Shown: positions 1 to 5,920 of the stretch, piece by piece
Layout: every line of letters begins with the position of its first letter
How positions within the stretch are numbered: position 1 is the first letter of the stretch
NCBI GenBank assembly: GCA_025929655.1
Contig: JAICPV010000103.1
Span: 1-7,211 of the forward strand
DNA length: 7,211 nt
Direction: 5' to 3'
Source: Pyrinomonadaceae bacterium
GTDB taxonomy: Bacteria > Acidobacteriota > Blastocatellia > Pyrinomonadales > Pyrinomonadaceae
Notes under the pieces: model-generated
The model's database searches: none
What the model saw: only the letters and a program-made list of their open reading frames with translations
What the model was told of the DNA's origin: nothing
Translations under genes and position numbers: made by a program

Positions 1-572
1 AGGCGGGCGACGAAGAAGATGTAGTGGATGCCGGAGAGGACGGCGAAAAGCGTGACGATGGTGTAAGTGGTCGGTAGGTAGATGCCGTTAAGCTGGGGGA
101 AGACGGCGGCGATCAGGATGAGGATCACGGCGGCGACCTGGACGAAAGTGCTTGCCTTTCCCAGCCACGAAGGCTGGAATCCTCGGAAACCCGTCATAAC
201 GGTGATCGCCAGAGCGACGGCGACGATCAGAATGTCCCTGCCGATGACGGCGGCGGTCACCCAAAACGGAACGGGCAAATGGCGGCCGGGATCCAGGAGG
301 CCGGGGATCGTCAACATCACGAACGCGGTGGTCATAAGGAGCTTATCGGCGATCGGGTCAATTATGGTGCCAAGCTCGGATTGTTGCTTCATACGTCGCG
401 CGATGAAGCCGTCGATGCCGTCGGATATGCCGGCGATCGCGAAGATGATCAGCGCGCTCGTTTCGCGGCCGTAGACCAACGCCGTCGCGAACACCGGGAT
501 CAGCCCCATGCGCACGAAAGTAAGAAGATTGGGAATGGTGAGGATGCGGGTGGAAACCTGCTCGTCGGTCAT
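1..572 (-). CDS. pgsA: CDP-diacylglycerol-glycerol-3-phosphate 3-phosphatidyltransferase (PGP synthase), 3' end cut by window edge
   Basis: Integral membrane enzyme that makes phosphatidylglycerophosphate from CDP-diacylglycerol and glycerol 3-phosphate, the committed step to phosphatidylglycerol and cardiolipin. I translated 190 residues. The CDP-alcohol phosphotransferase signature DxxDGxxARx8Gx3Dx3D is intact, with the four aspartates at D51, D54, D72 and D76. The N-terminus (TRILTIPNLLTFVRM) is typical of PgsA, and hydrophobic stretches follow around residues 22-34, 78-94, 104-130 and 142-160. Family members are about 180-200 residues, so only a few C-terminal residues should be missing. 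The ATG at 570-572 overlaps the stop of the upstream phosphoesterase (ATGA), which fixes the start and suggests translational coupling. Another CDP-alcohol transferase of the same superfamily (for example phosphatidylserine or cardiolipin synthase type) is possible, but the N-terminal sequence and length favour PgsA. Confidence 0.87.
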   Translation of the reverse strand, partial: MTDEQVSTRILTIPNLLTFVRMGLIPVFATALVYGRETSALIIFAIAGISDGIDGFIARRMKQQSELGTIIDPIADKLLMTTAFVMLTIPGLLDPGRHLPVPFWVTAAVIGRDILIVAVALAITVMTGFRGFQPSWLGKASTFVQVAAVILILIAAVFPQLNGIYLPTTYTIVTLFAVLSGIHYIFFVAR

Positions 573-1432
573 TCGGCCTTTCTGAGCTCCAGCAGGGACA
601 CCTCGGGCGGGCATTGATACCGCATCGGGACGACTACGGTGCCGATGCCGCGTGTGATGTAGATCTGCGAATCGTACCGACGGTGGAGGCCGGCTTTCAA
701 TCTACGTTGAGGGAGAATGCGTTTTTCCGGATCGCGCATTTTGATCTGTCCACCGTGCGTGTGGCCACTGAGCGTGAGGTCGATTCCCTGCCGCGTCGCT
801 CGCCTGAGAATGACAGGATTGTGCGCAAGTAAAAGCTTCATTTCGTCGGGGAACGAGCCGGCGAGTGCGGCCCTGAGATCGGTCTTGCCGACCATGTGGT
901 CGTCGACGCCACATAGCCAAAATGATGCGCCCCGCGCTTCGAAACGGAATCCTTCGTTGACCAGCATTGAGATCCCTTCGCCGCGGAATAGATCGGTAAC
1001 CAGCCCGGGGTCCGTCCAATGATCGTGATTGCCGAGACAAGCAAAAGTCCCAAATTCTGATTTCAGCGAACCGAGAACTTCGGCGACCGGGGCGATGTAT
1101 TTCCGTTCGTGCGAAACGTAGTCGCCCGTCAAGCAGAACATATCGGGCTCGAGGCTGTTGGCGAACTCGACCGCCCGTTCGATATGGTCGAGGCCCGTAA
1201 AAGGACTGTGATGCGTGTCGGAAAGGTGGACGATGCGGAACCCGTCGAGCTGTTTCGGTAGGCGTTTAAGCTTGATCGTGACGTGTTCAAGCGAAAGGCT
1301 GTTCGCCTCGTTGATCGCATGCCGGGCTACCCTGGAAAAATTGCCGGCTAAGAGCCGAAACGGCTTTTCCGCTGTCGCGACGCCGTTGAGGCGTTCAGCA
1401 AATCTGGCTCGTCGTGTGGCTGAGGTTTTCAA
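569..1432 (-). CDS. Calcineurin-like metallophosphoesterase (YkuE/YaeI/LpxG-type)
   Basis: Predicted two-metal phosphoesterase of 287 residues. All signature blocks of the family are present: DxH at D72/H74, GD at 103-104, GNHD at 134-137, AHNP at 203-206 and GHTH at 223-226 followed by GGQ. This order and the SDTHHS/GHTHGGQ wording match the YkuE/YaeI/LpxG branch, which acts on lipid-linked or nucleotide phosphodiesters. The exact substrate cannot be read from the sequence. The first 50 residues are basic and show no clear signal peptide or membrane helix, unlike many relatives. The start is a TTG at 1430-1432. An in-frame TGA lies two codons upstream and there is no ATG, GTG or TTG in the next 50 codons, so TTG is the only reasonable start. 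It overlaps pgsA by 4 bp and lies 43 bp after tyrS. A role in phospholipid or lipid A metabolism is an inference from position. Confidence 0.85.
   Translation of the reverse strand: MKTSATRRARFAERLNGVATAEKPFRLLAGNFSRVARHAINEANSLSLEHVTIKLKRLPKQLDGFRIVHLSDTHHSPFTGLDHIERAVEFANSLEPDMFCLTGDYVSHERKYIAPVAEVLGSLKSEFGTFACLGNHDHWTDPGLVTDLFRGEGISMLVNEGFRFEARGASFWLCGVDDHMVGKTDLRAALAGSFPDEMKLLLAHNPVILRRATRQGIDLTLSGHTHGGQIKMRDPEKRILPQRRLKAGLHRRYDSQIYITRGIGTVVVPMRYQCPPEVSLLELRKAE
577..581 (-). promoter_or_regulatory. Shine-Dalgarno for pgsA inside the phosphoesterase 3' end
   Basis: On the minus strand AAAGG lies 4 nt before the pgsA ATG, within the last codons of the phosphoesterase gene. With the ATGA stop/start overlap it fits reinitiation or coupled translation. 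The spacing is slightly short for a canonical site. Confidence 0.45.
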
Positions 1433-1441
1433 CTTAATTCA

Positions 1442-1469
1442 ATTATACCCTTTGGAAAGTCGAGGACAA
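1442..1469 (-). promoter_or_regulatory. Candidate promoter for phosphoesterase-pgsA
   Basis: In the tyrS/phosphoesterase gap the minus strand carries a perfect -10 box TATAAT (1447 down to 1442). TTGTCC (1469 down to 1464) lies 16 bp upstream of it and matches the -35 consensus at four of six positions. Transcription would begin around 1434-1436, only a few bases before the TTG start at 1432, so the transcript would be leaderless or nearly so. No Shine-Dalgarno is visible here, which agrees with that reading. Confidence 0.5.
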
Positions 1470-1475
1470 AGACGT

Positions 1476-2684
1476 TTAACCGGTCGTAAGGCGAAGAAAA
1501 CGCAGCTTCCCGGCTTGCAGAAGTACCGTGTCGCCATTGCCGATCGTCATTTCGGCTGCCGGAGCTGTCGCCTTTTCTCCGTTCACCTTGACGCCTCCCT
1601 GTTCGATCAGGCGCTTCGCTTCGCCTTTCGAACTGGTTAGGCCGGATTCCGTCAATAGCTCCGCGAGACGGTACGTTCCTGCCGCGATCTGTTTTTCTTC
1701 CACCTCATCCGGCGCTTCCCTTTTCACGAACCGCCGATTGAATTCTTCCTCGGCAGCATCGGCGTCTACCTGCGAATGGAAATCGCGGATGATGAGTTTT
1801 GCAAGCCGAACTTTTGCGTCGCGGGGATTCATCCCGTTGTCGATCTGGGATCTGAGATCTGAAATTTCAGAAACCGTGAGATCGGTCAAAAGCTCATACC
1901 ATCGCCACATCAGCTCGTCACTGATCGACATCACCTTGCCGAACATCTCGCCGGGAGGCTCTTCGATGCCGATGTAATTGCCCAAGCTTTTCGACATCTT
2001 CTGCACACCGTCCAAGCCCTCGAGCAGCGGCGTGGTCATTATCACCTGCGGCTCCTGTTCGAATTCGCGTTGCAGATTTCGGCCCATTAACAGATTGAAT
2101 TTCTGATCGGTCCCGCCGAGCTCGACGTCGGATTCGAGTGCGACCGAATCGTAACCCTGCACGAGCGGATACAATAGCTCGTGCAGCGAGATCGGCTTCT
2201 CCTCTTTGATACGCTTGTCGAAATCGTCGCGTTCGAGGATCTGCTTGACTGTGGTTTTCGCACACAGGCGTACGAAGTCGGCCGCGGTGAAATTATCCAT
2301 CCATTCGCCGTTGAAACGAAGCTCCGTCTTTTCCGGATCGAGCAGCTTGAACATTTGCTTCTGATAGGTTTCCGCGTTTGCATTTATTTCATTACGCGAA
2401 AGCGGCGGCCTCATCACGTTTCGCCCCGAAGGGTCGCCGATCATGCCCGTGAAATCGCCGATCAAAAAAATCACCGTGTGTCCCAGGTCCTGAAACGCTT
2501 TCAGTTTGCGGATGACGACCGTGTGGCCGATATGAATATCCGGCGCGGTCGGATCGAGCCCGAGCTTTATTCGAAGCGGTTTACCGGTTTTCGCACTTCG
2601 ATCCAATTTAGAGCGCAGATCCTCGTCGCGGATCACGTCGACCGTGCCCTTTTTTAGAAAAGCCAGTTGTTCGTCTATCGTCAT
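1476..2684 (-). CDS. tyrS: Tyrosyl-tRNA synthetase
   Basis: Class I aminoacyl-tRNA synthetase that activates tyrosine with ATP and charges tRNA-Tyr in the cytoplasm. From the chosen ATG it is 402 residues, a normal length for the longer bacterial TyrRS group. The catalytic domain has an exact HIGH motif at residues 51-54 and an exact KMSKS at 229-233. The tyrosine-pocket region around LGGTDQ (about 189-194) is intact. The last ~60 residues (from about 337, YRLAELL through VKVNGEK) form the S4 RNA-binding domain that contacts tRNA. I chose the ATG at 2682-2684 because the sequence from MTIDEQLAFLKKG is the usual family N-terminus. An in-frame TTG at 2697-2699, directly abutting the stop of the GNAT gene, would add five residues and cannot be excluded. 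The 15-bp gap implies co-transcription with the GNAT gene. Confidence 0.96.
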   Translation of the reverse strand: MTIDEQLAFLKKGTVDVIRDEDLRSKLDRSAKTGKPLRIKLGLDPTAPDIHIGHTVVIRKLKAFQDLGHTVIFLIGDFTGMIGDPSGRNVMRPPLSRNEINANAETYQKQMFKLLDPEKTELRFNGEWMDNFTAADFVRLCAKTTVKQILERDDFDKRIKEEKPISLHELLYPLVQGYDSVALESDVELGGTDQKFNLLMGRNLQREFEQEPQVIMTTPLLEGLDGVQKMSKSLGNYIGIEEPPGEMFGKVMSISDELMWRWYELLTDLTVSEISDLRSQIDNGMNPRDAKVRLAKLIIRDFHSQVDADAAEEEFNRRFVKREAPDEVEEKQIAAGTYRLAELLTESGLTSSKGEAKRLIEQGGVKVNGEKATAPAAEMTIGNGDTVLLQAGKLRFLRLTTG

Positions 2685-2698
2685 CGGATAAAACCGCA

Positions 2699-2704
2699 AT
2701 TATA
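2699..2704 (-). promoter_or_regulatory. -10-like TATAAT just before tyrS
   Basis: The minus strand reads TATAAT across the GNAT stop codon, 14 nt before the tyrS ATG. No good -35 hexamer lies 16-18 bp upstream and there is no TG extension, so it may be chance. If used, it would give tyrS a very short leader of about 8 nt in addition to readthrough from the GNAT gene. Confidence 0.25.
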
Positions 2705-3185
2705 GCTTACGGTACATTATGTACGCATTTGTTAGGCCCAATTTAGAATGACGGAACGCGTCCGGTATCTCGCCGATGATCTCGAAGCCGACGCTTTTCC
2801 AAAGATTGACTGCGGCCGTGTTGGATTTGACGACGAAGTTGAACTGAATCGCGAAGAACCCGATCTTCTTAGCTTCTTCGATCGAATGAAGCGCCATCAT
2901 TTTCCCGATGCCTTTTCCTTTCGCGTGCGGCGAAACCATGTAGGCGGCATTGCCGATATGGTCGCCGAGGCCGGGCTGGTTTGCTTTCAGCCAATAGGTG
3001 CCGAGGATTTCGCCGTTTTCTTCCGCGACAAAAACATATTTTTCCGGCGAGAACCAATACGCGAGCATTTCTTCTTTCGAAGAATCCGACGCGTTTACAT
3101 ACGTGTCGCCGCCCGCGATCACCGCTTTAATGATCGGCCAGACATCGGCCTTGTCGGCGTCTTCCGCTTTTCGGATGATTGCCAT
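2700..3185 (-). CDS. GNAT family N-acetyltransferase (Mpr1-like subgroup)
   Basis: Predicted cytoplasmic acetyl-CoA-dependent N-acetyltransferase of 161 residues, a single GNAT domain. The acetyl-CoA pyrophosphate loop is seen at residues 84-95 (VSPHAKGKGIGK), preceded by the beta-4 strand. The second hallmark is N122-F134 (NTAAVNLWKSVGF), followed by EIPDAFRH. The GDTYV block near 26-30 and the QFNFVV strand resemble bacterial relatives of the yeast Mpr1 azetidine-carboxylate acetyltransferase; this is from memory of the family and the substrate is unproven. The ATG at 3183-3185 is chosen because the domain begins at once (MAIIRKAEDAD). A longer reading to 3575 would run through the terminator and into the protease repeats, so it is rejected. 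The gene starts about 50 bp after the protease terminator and ends 15 bp before tyrS. Confidence 0.88.
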   Translation of the reverse strand: MAIIRKAEDADKADVWPIIKAVIAGGDTYVNASDSSKEEMLAYWFSPEKYVFVAEENGEILGTYWLKANQPGLGDHIGNAAYMVSPHAKGKGIGKMMALHSIEEAKKIGFFAIQFNFVVKSNTAAVNLWKSVGFEIIGEIPDAFRHSKLGLTNAYIMYRKL

Positions 3186-3191
3186 CAAAGT

Positions 3192-3197
3192 AATATA
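3192..3197 (-). promoter_or_regulatory. Candidate -10 box for the GNAT-tyrS transcript
   Basis: The terminator of the upstream gene ends near 3234 and the GNAT ATG is at 3185, so a promoter must lie in about 48 bp unless readthrough serves. The best -10 candidate is TATATT, 6 nt before the ATG. The -35 is weak (TTTCCG at 3221 down to 3216, 18-bp spacer). No Shine-Dalgarno is visible, so a leaderless transcript is possible. Confidence 0.35.
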
Positions 3198-3233
3198 CGA
3201 TTTTCGATAAGTCGGCGGAAACGCGGGCCTTCC

Positions 3234-3266
3234 AAATAAAAAAGAGAGTCGGTTGCCCGACTCTCT
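3234..3266 (-). terminator. Rho-independent terminator after the metalloprotease
   Basis: A perfect 10-bp stem (AGAGAGTCGG at 3243-3252, CCGACTCTCT at 3257-3266) closes a 4-nt loop. On the minus strand it is followed by a T-rich tail (five Ts, A, three Ts, at 3242 down to 3234). It starts 22 bp after the protease stop codon. The plus-strand side has no T tract, so it acts leftward only. It separates the protease unit from the GNAT-tyrS unit. Confidence 0.9.
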
Positions 3267-3288
3267 CAAAGCACGTCTGTGAACTTTC

Positions 3289-5307
3289 CTATTGAATGTA
3301 ATACGACGGCACGGGCGAATCGCCGGGAAGGCCGTACTGCACAAAGGTGAACGCCGAATTCGCGCTGTTGATGCGGTACCAGGTTCCGTTCGACGGACGA
3401 AACACCGAAATATCCGATCTTCCGTCGCCATCGAAATCTCCCGCTGCCGGGATGTCGCCCGAAAGGCCGAAAACGTAGTATCGAAACTCCGAATCCGAAC
3501 TTCGAATGATGAACCACTCGTTCGTTCCCGGTCGAAATACCGCGATGTCCGCTTTCGAATCCGCGTCGAAATCACCGATCAGCGGCTTATCGCCGTTCAG
3601 CCCGAACGGCCGAACGCGAAACGCTCCCGTTGAACTGTCGGCCCGATACCATGTACCGTTGGACGGCCTGAATACATTCAGATCGGCGATGCCGTCGCCG
3701 TCGTAGTCTGCGGGAAGCGGAACGTCGCCGCTCAGGCCGAAGCTCTGCATGTTGAAAGACCAGTTCGTGCTCTTGAGCCAATACCACTGGCCGCTCGACG
3801 GGCGAAATACGGCCACGTCTGCCTTTGAGTCCGAATCGAAATTGGCGGGCACCGGAATGTCCCCCGGCAATCCGAAATTAACGATGTTGACGGTGCTGGT
3901 AGCACTCAGAAGCCGCCACCACTCACCGTTCCTGAAAACGGCCGCGTCCGTTTTCCCGTCGCCGTCGTAGTCCGCCGACACCGGCTTATCGCCCGGCAGG
4001 CCGAACTCCAGCCGCGCTGCGCCGCCGCCGCTCTTGTTCACGTACCAGGTTCCCTCGCTCGGACGAAATACTGCGGCATCGGCGCGGCTGTCACCGTCGA
4101 AATCGAACCTCTTTGCCGTCGGCGACGCTGGCTGCTGTACAATCTGCAGCAGGCAAGAGCCGTTTGTAGCGATATAGGTATTTATCTGCGACTGAGAGTA
4201 GGCACAAAAGGTCATCGGGGTCGACCCGGTCAATTGGGCGTTCATTATCGTGTACCCGCAGCTTTGTGCAACTTCGGCATGTTGTCCGCCAAGATTGTGC
4301 CCCAGCTCGTGGGCCGGGATGAGGAACTTGCCAGGCGTCCAGTTGACATAGCCGCTCAAACCGTACGATGCTCCACCACTGCGGCAGACCACACCGAGAT
4401 ATGCGATGCCGAGGGACAACGCGTTCGATTTGGCGGTGAATAAATGCGCGGTGTTCCGTGGATACTGGGCGTACGGGTAGTTTAGGTTCCAATGGTTTTG
4501 AAAATTCGAAAGTATCCCGGTTGAGGTGGTAGCGGCGAAAGGATCTGCGGTCGTCCAGGTGTGCTGGAAGGTAACGCGGATGCGAAGGTTCAGCTCTACG
4601 GAATAGGTCCCTTCAACCATATTGAGCACTGAAAGGATCTCGCTGTTTGCCGCTTCGGGCGAGCCGAATTTCCCTACGAACTCTCGATCGGCTTCGGTAG
4701 CAACGTCGAAACGCCTTTGCGCTTCCGGAGTGGCGGGCTCTCCGAGATTCACCAATTTGTCGCCCATTCCGATACGCGTAGGCACATCCGCATCGCAGGC
4801 GAAGGTGCTGTCGACCAGCGAGTCCTCGGCCTTGTAGATCACCGATTCCGACGCGGAAGCCGCTTTCGAGTACTTTGATGCCGGCTCGATGAAAAACCGG
4901 TCGTAACCTATAGTGAAAAAGCCCTCGACTTTAGAACCGTTGATCGAAAGCCGGACCTCGGAACCCGGGCGGCCGAGCACGTAACCTTTGTACGTAGTGA
5001 CCGAGGGTGCTTCGATAGTCCGTACACCTATCGGCCCTGTATCTTCCGCACGGTAGTTCGCCGCGCGAAGGTCATTTGGCACGAGGCTAAGCTCTATCTG
5101 CCTGCCTCCAATTGCGAATGTGAGAGTGCGGGAGTTTCCGTTGATGTTCTCGGACGTGTTCCCGGCTAAGTTGACAATGTCGAATTTGCGGAACGAGCCC
5201 GAAAGGTCGTCGCGAACCGTAGAATTTTGAGAAAGGCCCGCGAAAAAGGCCCCCAGGAAAAAAAGAGTCAAAAAGGACGATCGGACCGTCAGATGGCGCA
5301 ACTTCAT
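3289..5307 (-). CDS. Secreted reprolysin-like (M12B) zinc metalloprotease with C-terminal calcium-loop repeats
   Basis: Predicted exported endopeptidase of 672 residues. Residues 1-26 look like a Sec signal peptide (basic start, hydrophobic core SFLTLFFLGAFFAG), with no lipobox cysteine. Residues ~30-199 resemble the M12B propeptide (TYKGYVLGRPGSEVRLSI). A basic QRR at 197-199 precedes FDVATEADREF, the probable start of the mature enzyme. The catalytic metzincin motif is exact: HELGHNLGGQH at 333-343 (zinc ligands H333, H337, H343; base E334), with a Met-turn at M355. Residues 401-666 hold six 43-45-residue repeats with DxDxDxxxD loops, similar to FG-GAP/VCBS-type propeller or adhesive modules. 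It ends PVPSYYIQ, with no recognisable surface-anchor or secretion-sorting tail. The start has a good ribosome binding site (GAGGA, 8-nt spacer). It appears monocistronic. The target substrate is unknown. Confidence 0.9.
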   Translation of the reverse strand: MKLRHLTVRSSFLTLFFLGAFFAGLSQNSTVRDDLSGSFRKFDIVNLAGNTSENINGNSRTLTFAIGGRQIELSLVPNDLRAANYRAEDTGPIGVRTIEAPSVTTYKGYVLGRPGSEVRLSINGSKVEGFFTIGYDRFFIEPASKYSKAASASESVIYKAEDSLVDSTFACDADVPTRIGMGDKLVNLGEPATPEAQRRFDVATEADREFVGKFGSPEAANSEILSVLNMVEGTYSVELNLRIRVTFQHTWTTADPFAATTSTGILSNFQNHWNLNYPYAQYPRNTAHLFTAKSNALSLGIAYLGVVCRSGGASYGLSGYVNWTPGKFLIPAHELGHNLGGQHAEVAQSCGYTIMNAQLTGSTPMTFCAYSQSQINTYIATNGSCLLQIVQQPASPTAKRFDFDGDSRADAAVFRPSEGTWYVNKSGGGAARLEFGLPGDKPVSADYDGDGKTDAAVFRNGEWWRLLSATSTVNIVNFGLPGDIPVPANFDSDSKADVAVFRPSSGQWYWLKSTNWSFNMQSFGLSGDVPLPADYDGDGIADLNVFRPSNGTWYRADSSTGAFRVRPFGLNGDKPLIGDFDADSKADIAVFRPGTNEWFIIRSSDSEFRYYVFGLSGDIPAAGDFDGDGRSDISVFRPSNGTWYRINSANSAFTFVQYGLPGDSPVPSYYIQ
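3310..4107 (-). repeat. Six tandem calcium-loop repeats encoded in the metalloprotease
   Basis: The loops begin at protein residues 402, 446, 489, 534, 579 and 624, a period of 43-45 residues. Each repeat runs DxDxDxxxD, then xVFRPSxGxWY (repeat 2 has FRNGEWW), then a variable strand, then FGLxGDxP. Repeat 3 has Asn (N489) in place of the first Asp. Codon choice differs widely between copies, so these are old repeats without recent DNA-level duplication. The acidic loops are probable calcium sites, by analogy with FG-GAP and dockerin-like loops. Confidence 0.88.
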
Positions 5308-5315
5308 TTCTGATA

Positions 5316-5320
5316 TCCTC
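5316..5320 (-). promoter_or_regulatory. Ribosome binding site of the metalloprotease
   Basis: GAGGA on the minus strand lies 8 nt upstream of the ATG at 5307. It is the clearest Shine-Dalgarno in the window and settles the protease start. Most of the other genes here lack one. Confidence 0.75.
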
Positions 5321-5411
5321 GATGTTGGAATTTTTTTTAGGAATGTGGGGCGCGGCAGGTGCGATCCCGCCGTTTACTAGTTTAAATACACTTTCAACAA
5401 TGTTGTTCTTC

Positions 5412-5443
5412 CAGAATGCCCGTACTCACGGTCATTCTGACCG
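5412..5443 (+). repeat. Two overlapping inverted repeats before the Nudix gene
   Basis: Inverted repeat 1 pairs CAGAATG (5412-5418) with CATTCTG (5433-5439). After one C/T mismatch it continues with CCGT (5420-5423) against ACGG (5428-5431), around a 4-nt loop. Inverted repeat 2 pairs CGGTCA (5429-5434) with TGACCG (5438-5443) around TTC. They share 5429-5439, so as RNA they exclude each other. As DNA, either could be an operator. Neither is followed by a T tract, so they are not classical terminators. The second ends 6 nt before the Nudix ATG. Confidence 0.6.
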
Positions 5444-5449
5444 CTCTTT

Positions 5450-5914
5450 ATGTTAAAAAAAGCGATTCGAAGATTGTGGCGGCTGATCTCACCGAACACT
5501 CGTACTTGGCTTGTGCGCTCGACACAAACCTCGTTCACGGTCTCAGCAGCCGTAATAATATCGAATGAGAAAAATGAAGTTTTACTTCTAAACCATGTCC
5601 TGCGGCCAATTTCCGGGTGGGGGTTCCCCGGAGGTTTCCTCGATAAAGGCGAGCAGGCGGAAGACGCTATACGTCGAGAGATCCGAGAGGAGATAGGGAT
5701 CGAAATTTCTCATTTGAAACTATACACGATTCGCACGATCGGTACACATATCGAAATACTTTTTTTTGCGAGGGCGGAAGGCGAGCCGAAGATATGTTCG
5801 GCAGAGATAATGGACCTCGCATGGTATACACCGGCGGAGGTCCCGGACGAGGTAGCTCAACCTTATACGAGGGCATTGATCATGAAGGCCGCAATGCATC
5901 CCGAACCTGTCTAA
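5450..5914 (+). CDS. Nudix hydrolase
   Basis: Small cytoplasmic pyrophosphohydrolase of 154 residues, cleaving a nucleoside diphosphate linked to some other moiety. The substrate cannot be told from the sequence. The Nudix box GX5EX7REUXEEXGU is complete at residues 62-84 (G62, E68, R76, E77, E80, E81, G83), and E77, E80 and E81 are the expected magnesium ligands. It is preceded by the usual WGFPGG. The first ~25 residues are strongly basic with tryptophans (KKAIRRLWRL), an amphipathic leader that might touch membrane or nucleic acid. The ATG at 5450 gives a natural length. No Shine-Dalgarno is visible; the expected site is occupied by an inverted repeat. Codon use looks looser than in tyrS and selB, with several ATA codons (for example ATAATA near 5553), which hints at weak expression or a different history. 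selB follows 46 bp downstream. Confidence 0.9.
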   Translation: MLKKAIRRLWRLISPNTRTWLVRSTQTSFTVSAAVIISNEKNEVLLLNHVLRPISGWGFPGGFLDKGEQAEDAIRREIREEIGIEISHLKLYTIRTIGTHIEILFFARAEGEPKICSAEIMDLAWYTPAEVPDEVAQPYTRALIMKAAMHPEPV

Positions 5915-5920
5915 CCCGTT

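Larger units (their letters stand above)
5308..5449. promoter_or_regulatory. Divergent intergenic region, metalloprotease (-) / Nudix hydrolase (+)
   Basis: This 142-bp gap separates divergent start codons and should hold promoters for both genes. An AT-rich core at 5373-5390 (TTTACTAG, TTTAAATACAC) is the likeliest place for -10 elements, but I find no convincing -35/-10 pair on either strand. A small dyad AACAA-TG-TTGTT spans 5396-5407, and the stronger inverted repeats described separately lie at 5412-5443. A run of eight Ts at 5331-5338 falls in the protease leader. Confidence 0.45.

Noticed and set aside
1433..1475. In-frame TGA two codons before the phosphoesterase TTG, considered as a selenocysteine codon because selB is nearby
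   Set aside because: No ATG, GTG or TTG start lies upstream in frame within the tyrS/phosphoesterase gap, no SECIS-like hairpin follows, and the family does not carry selenocysteine there.
1448..1475. Possible terminator after tyrS (CTTTG...CAAAG)
   Set aside because: Only a 5-bp AT-rich stem with a 12-nt loop and no T tract, so it would not terminate.
2181..2657. Plus-strand open frame opposite tyrS (158 codons)
   Set aside because: Antisense to the catalytic core of tyrS, with no motif of its own.
2748..3239. Plus-strand open frame opposite the GNAT gene (163 codons)
   Set aside because: Antisense shadow of a well-supported GNAT gene; the translation has no recognisable domain or ribosome binding site.
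3186..3575. N-terminal extension of the GNAT reading frame up to 3575
   Set aside because: It would overlap the protease 3' end in another frame and pass through the terminator stem. The added residues are arginine-rich shadow sequence, and the GNAT domain starts at the ATG at 3185.
5353..5373. tRNA T-arm-like string (AGGTGCGATCCCGCC) before the Nudix gene
   Set aside because: The loop lacks the TTCGA consensus, the stem pairs poorly, and no acceptor, D or anticodon arms surround it; not tRNA-Sec or any other tRNA.
5396..5407. Small dyad AACAA-TG-TTGTT as an operator
   Set aside because: Five-base arms in AT-rich intergenic DNA are expected by chance; noted only within the intergenic description.
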